In this document: positions 16,177 through 19,129 of the stretch, in pieces
How the letters are laid out: each line of letters starts with the position of its first letter
Position numbering within the stretch: position 1 is the stretch's first letter
Assembly (NCBI GenBank): GCA_002405525.1
Contig: DHLY01000047.1
Location: forward strand, 1 to 19,129
Length of the DNA stretch: 19,129 bases
Direction: 5' to 3'
Origin: Proteobacteria bacterium UBA4656
Lineage (GTDB): Bacteria; Pseudomonadota; Gammaproteobacteria; Xanthomonadales; Ahniellaceae
Position numbers and translations under genes: made by a program
The notes under the pieces: generated by a model
The model's input: only the letters and a program-made list of their open reading frames with translations
What the model was told of the DNA's origin: nothing
Database searches by the model: none

Positions 16177-16258
16177 GGGAGCGAGCAGCGCTCGCGACCG
16201 CAAGCCTACGATGGCACGGTGGCAACGGGGCTTGCGGTCGCGAGCGCTGCTCGCTCCC
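16177..16258. repeat. Second REP pair in inverted orientation, between the secreted-protein gene and hrpB
   Basis: Arms of 30 bases (16177-16206 and 16229-16258) are exact reverse complements with a 22-base spacer. Each carries GGGAGCGAGC-AGC-type hairpins (GCGAGC-AGC-GCTCGC), a close variant of the pair at 13494-13589 with AGC in place of AAC in the loop and a different inner tail (CCGCAAGCC). It lies in the gap of about 240 bases upstream of hrpB and 57 bases past the stop of the secreted-protein gene. Confidence 0.85.
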
Positions 16259-16314
16259 ACACCGCTTTACGGGTTCTCCGACGGCAGCGGCGGGCGCCGA
16301 TCGCCCGCGCCGCC

Positions 16315-17385
16315 TCACTCCGCCGCGGCCCGCGCCTTCATGCCCGCCAGCACCTGCGGCAGTTCGGCCGACAGCGCGCGGATGTCGAGGCCGGTGCGGG
16401 CCTGCGCTTCTTCCAGCGTCAAGCCGGGCGGCAGCGAGCCGTCGGGGCCGGTGATCTTCTCCGACAGGCCGGTGGCAGGGCCGTCGAAGGCCTTGCCGTC
16501 GTCGGCGGACGCGGGCCCGACGCCGGTCTGCGCATAGGTCTTGCTCGCGCTTCGGAAACCACGCACCGGGTAGAACGGCCCGCGCTCCGGATCGCCGTTT
16601 TCGCGGAAGATGCTCATGACGCCGTCGAATTGGTCGAGGCCGGCGTTCACGAAGTACGCGAAGTAAACCGCGCTGGAGCTGAAGGTGCCGGGAATGTCCT
16701 TCACCACGATCAGGGTCTCGCGAGTGCCGGCGTTGTAGTAGCCGGCGACGTCGTGGTCGCGGCGCGCGCTGGCGTTGCAGCGGGTCTCGGTGTCCTCCGG
16801 CCTGCAGCCGAGGAACTGCGCCGGGGTACGCGTGCGATCGATCCCGTCGATCAGCAGCACCTCGCCGAAGTACGGATAGTCGCGATACGGCCACTCGCTG
16901 GTGTTACCGCGGGTGCGGAAGTCGATCACCGCCTGCCATTCGCCCTGCATGCGCGCGGTGCGGTCGCCGAGCGCGGAGAAGCGCTCGATCGGGATGGTCT
17001 GGCCGCCCCAGGTCAGGTTGGCCTCGGTCTCGGTGCGGAAGTCGATGCGAACCGGGCCTGCCGCACCCGGCTGGGCCGCCGGCGGGCGATAGGTGCAGCC
17101 CAGACACTGGCCGCCGCTGTAGGTATCCAGTTGGCCGCTGTAAACCACGGTCTGCAGCACACCCTGGCTGTTGTAGGTATAGGTGATCGGCCCCGCGCTG
17201 GTGAACCAGGTCGGCGCGCCATCGGCACGGTAAAGGTAGCCGTAGACCAGCAGGAGGTTGTCCTGCACCTCCAGCGTCAGCCCGCGGCCGGACTGCGCGG
17301 GATTCCACCACAGTCCGCTCTCGGGGATGAAGGCGGATGCGGGCGCGGCGGCGAAAGCGAGCAGCAGAGCAGCGAGGCGGCGCAT
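16315..17385 (-). CDS. Secreted protein of unknown function with WWNPxxSGRG motif
   Basis: A 356-residue protein with a signal peptide (1-18, ending ASA) and a mature N-terminus IPESGLWWNPAQSGRGLTLE, followed by LLLVYGYLYRADGAPTWFTS. This WWNP-SGRG then YxY-DG-PTW-xxxG pattern recurs in many uncharacterised exported proteins of Xanthomonadaceae and relatives, but I know no assigned function. The middle part is beta-rich and holds four Cys (C94 and C97 in GQCLGC; C194 in FLGC; C203 in TRCN), which could form disulfides in the periplasm. The C-terminal part (about 320-356) is helical and ends in an Ala/Lys-rich tail. It is divergent from tatD, 114 bases away. Domain and export are well supported; function is open. 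Confidence 0.82.
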   Translation of the reverse strand: MRRLAALLLAFAAAPASAFIPESGLWWNPAQSGRGLTLEVQDNLLLVYGYLYRADGAPTWFTSAGPITYTYNSQGVLQTVVYSGQLDTYSGGQCLGCTYRPPAAQPGAAGPVRIDFRTETEANLTWGGQTIPIERFSALGDRTARMQGEWQAVIDFRTRGNTSEWPYRDYPYFGEVLLIDGIDRTRTPAQFLGCRPEDTETRCNASARRDHDVAGYYNAGTRETLIVVKDIPGTFSSSAVYFAYFVNAGLDQFDGVMSIFRENGDPERGPFYPVRGFRSASKTYAQTGVGPASADDGKAFDGPATGLSEKITGPDGSLPPGLTLEEAQARTGLDIRALSAELPQVLAGMKARAAAE

Positions 17386-17499
17386 GGCGGGGTCCCGATG
17401 TGCGGATTGAGCAGGTTGACAGGCTGCGGCCTGCGCGCTGAATCGGGTTTGAACCCGCTGCCGCTATCCTCTCGCGCCCCGCATCCCCGGTCAGCCCCC
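17386..17499. promoter_or_regulatory. Divergent intergenic region upstream of tatD with a TTGACA box
   Basis: TTGACA at 17416-17421 is a perfect -35 consensus on the plus strand. The best -10 partner is CTGAAT (17438-17443, 16-base spacer), a weak match. A short dyad CGGGTT-TG-AACCCG lies at 17444-17457. This could be the tatD promoter with a nearby operator-like dyad, but only the -35 is strong. Confidence 0.35.
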
Positions 17500-18294
17500 A
17501 TGCAGCTCGTCGACATCGGCGCCAACCTGACCCACGAGAGCTTCCACCCCGACCGGGATGCCGTGCTCGAACGCGCCCGCGCGGCCGGCGTGGTGCAGCT
17601 GGTCGTCACCGGCGCCAGCGCGCAGGGTTCCGAGGATGCCCTGTCGCTCGCCCGCCGGCACCCGGGCCTGCTCTACGCCACGGCGGGCGTGCACCCGCAC
17701 CACGCGGCCGACTACACCGCCGACACCGACACCCTGCTGCGCACGCTCGTGCGCGAACCCGAGGTGCGCGCAGTCGGCGAAGCGGGCCTCGACTACTTCC
17801 GCGACTACGCCCCGCGCGCCGCGCAGCACTTCGCCTTCGAGCGCCAGCTGGGCATCGCGCTGGAGACCGGCAAGCCGGTGTTCGCCCACCAGCGCGACGC
17901 GCACGACGACTTCATGGCCATCCTGCGCCCGCTGCGCGACCGCCTGTCGCGGGTGGTGGTGCACTGCTTCACCGGCGAGCGCCGCGAGCTGTTCGAGTGC
18001 CTCGACCTCGACTGCGACATCGGCATCACCGGCTGGATCTGCGACGAGCGCCGCGGCGCGCACCTCAACGACCTCGTGCGCAGCATCCCCGCGCACCGCC
18101 TGATGGTCGAGACCGACGCGCCCTACCTCTTGCCGCGCGACCTGCCGCACAAGCCCAGCCACCGGCGCAACGAGCCCATGTACTTGCCGCATGTGGCGAG
18201 GGCGGTGGCCCATGCTCGCGGAGAGGCGCTGGAAACGTTGGCGGCAACGACGACGGCGACGGCGCGGTCGTTCTTCTCGCTGCCCGCGGTCTGA
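17500..18294 (+). CDS. tatD: TatD-family metal-dependent deoxyribonuclease
   Basis: A 264-residue TatD protein, close to E. coli TatD along its length. TatD is a metal-dependent 3'-5' exonuclease of the amidohydrolase superfamily. Visible active-site elements: VDIGANLTH at the N-terminus (D5 in place of the usual HxH-type motif of other TatD-like paralogues, as in E. coli TatD), HPHH (65-68), GEAGLD with E94, FAHQRDAH with H130, VHCFTGE with H155, and ETDAPYLLPRDL with D206. ITGWICDERRG (about 176-186) and HKPSHRRNEP are further family marks. The ATG at 17500 gives the native N-terminus; a much longer in-frame open stretch upstream runs antisense to hrpB and is not coding. It is divergent from the secreted-protein gene and converges with the ABC permease. 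No tatABC genes are adjacent. Confidence 0.96.
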   Translation: MQLVDIGANLTHESFHPDRDAVLERARAAGVVQLVVTGASAQGSEDALSLARRHPGLLYATAGVHPHHAADYTADTDTLLRTLVREPEVRAVGEAGLDYFRDYAPRAAQHFAFERQLGIALETGKPVFAHQRDAHDDFMAILRPLRDRLSRVVVHCFTGERRELFECLDLDCDIGITGWICDERRGAHLNDLVRSIPAHRLMVETDAPYLLPRDLPHKPSHRRNEPMYLPHVARAVAHARGEALETLAATTTATARSFFSLPAV

Positions 18295-18330
18295 CGCTGG
18301 CGCCGCGCGTGTGACACGGTCGGGCTGTTG

Positions 18331-18430
18331 CAGCGGGCCCGGGGTATAGGGCTTAGGGTATAGAAGAGCCGGGTTCGGGGCGGCTTTGGCTCTTCCCTAT
18401 ACCCTAAGCCCTATACCCCGGGCCCGGCTG
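18331..18430. terminator. Long near-perfect palindrome between convergent genes (terminator or intergenic repeat)
   Basis: A 29-base perfect arm (18335-18363) pairs with 18397-18425; the stem continues inward as AAGAGCC (18364-18370) against GGCTCTT (18388-18394) after a two-base CC bulge (18395-18396), leaving a 17-base loop. At the outer end CAGC pairs with GCTG with one extra base. Each arm contains GGGTATAG twice, around CTTA. It lies in the 168-base gap between the convergent tatD and permease genes, so it can act as a bidirectional terminator, but its length and the repeated AT-containing motif also suggest a dispersed repeat. Confidence 0.8.
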
Positions 18431-18462
18431 AAGCCGAATCCGCTGCCCGGACGCAGCCTCCG

Positions 18463-19129
18463 TCAGGACCTCATCCCCACGCCCTTCGACAACAACCGCA
18501 GGGACACGGCGGCCAGCACCACAGTGAAGCCGATCATCACCGCGTAGGCGATGCCGAGGTTCACGTCGGTGGTGCCGAGCAGGCCGTAGCGGAAGGCGTT
18601 GACCATGTACAGGATCGGGTTGGCGTGGCTCACCGCCTGCCAGAAGTCCGGCAGCAGGTCGACCGAATAGAACACGCCGCCGAGGTAGGTCAGCGGGGTG
18701 AGCACGAAGGTCGGCACGATCGAGATGTCGTCGAACTTCTTCGCGTAGACGGCGTTGATGAAGCCGGCCAGCGCGAACACGGTGGCGGTGAGCACGAAGG
18801 TCGACAGCGTGATCCACAGGTGGTGGATCTGGATGCGGGTGAAGAACATCGCGATCACCAGCACGATCGCGCCCACCATCAGCCCGCGCGCCAGCGCGCC
18901 GAGCACGTAGCCCGCGAGGATCACCCACGGCGGCATCGGCGAGACCAGCATCTCCTCCACGTAGCGGCCGAACTTGGAGCCGAAGAACGACGAAACGATG
19001 TTGCCGTAGGAGTTCTGGATCACGCTCATCATGATCAGCCCCGGCACGATGTAGTCGATGTAGCGCATGCCGCCCATCTCGCCGATGCGGCTGCCGACGA
19101 GGTTGCCGAAGATCACGAAGTACAGCAGC
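18463..19129 (-). CDS. yadH: ABC-2 type transporter permease, YadH-like (N-terminus beyond window)
   Basis: The visible C-terminal part (about 221 residues, entered as LLYFVIFGNLVGSRI at the right edge) closely follows E. coli YadH, the permease of the YadGH ABC exporter. Matching segments are YIVPGLIMMSVIQNSYGNI, SSFFGSKFGRYVEEMLVSP, FDDISIVPTFVLTPLTYLGG and NPILYMVNAFRYGLLG, with about five membrane helices and a C-terminal GVGMRS. E. coli YadH is about 256 residues, so roughly 35-40 N-terminal residues are missing, lost at the window edge rather than by mutation. An ATPase partner (YadG) gene is expected just beyond the edge, upstream on the same strand. The exported substrate of YadGH is not established. 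Confidence 0.92.
   Translation of the reverse strand, partial: LLYFVIFGNLVGSRIGEMGGMRYIDYIVPGLIMMSVIQNSYGNIVSSFFGSKFGRYVEEMLVSPMPPWVILAGYVLGALARGLMVGAIVLVIAMFFTRIQIHHLWITLSTFVLTATVFALAGFINAVYAKKFDDISIVPTFVLTPLTYLGGVFYSVDLLPDFWQAVSHANPILYMVNAFRYGLLGTTDVNLGIAYAVMIGFTVVLAAVSLRLLSKGVGMRS

Noticed and set aside
13494..16258. CRISPR array suggested by similar repeats
   Set aside because: There are only two inverted doublets about 2.6 kb apart flanking hrpB, not direct repeats with regular spacers, and no cas genes.
16078..16260. N-terminal extension of HrpB by 61 codons
   Set aside because: The extra residues are the translation of the REP pair and a palindrome; the family N-terminus begins at 16077.
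13624..17499. Apparent giant N-terminal extension of TatD
   Set aside because: This open stretch is antisense to hrpB and the secreted-protein gene and happens to be in frame with tatD. TatD has its family N-terminus at 17500.

Overview
The window looks like chromosomal DNA of a high-GC gammaproteobacterium, most likely a member of the Lysobacteraceae/Xanthomonadaceae (a Lysobacter, Luteimonas or Stenotrophomonas relative). This is inferred from the very GC-rich coding sequence, from intergenic REP-type repeats built on GTGGGAGCGAGC-like motifs, and from the gene complement (E. coli-like TatD and YadH, HrpB helicase, secreted Asp-box protein, TPR-sulfotransferase). No species call is possible from the sequence alone. 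I see no rRNA, tRNA, CRISPR array, transposase or prophage gene.

Layout. 1-418 is gene-poor: a lower-GC left edge (about 52% GC over the first 120 bases by hand count) with a possible truncated minus-strand reading frame, then a REP-like motif and a hairpin. 419-3199 holds a minus-strand pair: a TPR/sulfotransferase-like protein followed 21 bases later by a YbhB-type PEBP protein. 3310-3636 encodes a small exported Arg-rich protein on the plus strand, separated by a perfect hairpin (3643-3674) from a convergent AbgT-family transporter (3695-5278). Divergent from that transporter are a CpcT/CpeT-like lipoprotein (5392-6066) and a membrane-anchored SRPBCC plus GyrI-like protein (6141-7181).

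From 7233 to 17385 all genes lie on the minus strand. In transcription order they are a secreted protein of unknown function (17385-16315), the helicase HrpB (16077-13600), a sulfotransferase-like protein (13439-12381), a KefB/KefC-type K+/H+ antiporter (12161-10350) and a large secreted Asp-box beta-propeller protein (10268-7233). Gaps of 81 to about 240 bases between them, several carrying inverted repeats, suggest mostly separate transcription units rather than one operon. At the right end tatD (plus strand) converges with a YadH-type ABC-2 permease cut by the window edge; a roughly 100-base near-perfect palindrome sits between them.

The genes do not form one obvious pathway. Most are housekeeping or envelope functions: potassium/pH homeostasis, nucleic-acid helicase and nuclease, transport, and exported proteins. 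No convincing new multi-gene system is visible. The points most worth checking are the palindromes and REP pairs, the sulfotransferase-like domain with a degenerate PAPS-binding loop, the helical insertion in the Asp-box propeller, and the odd-composition left edge.
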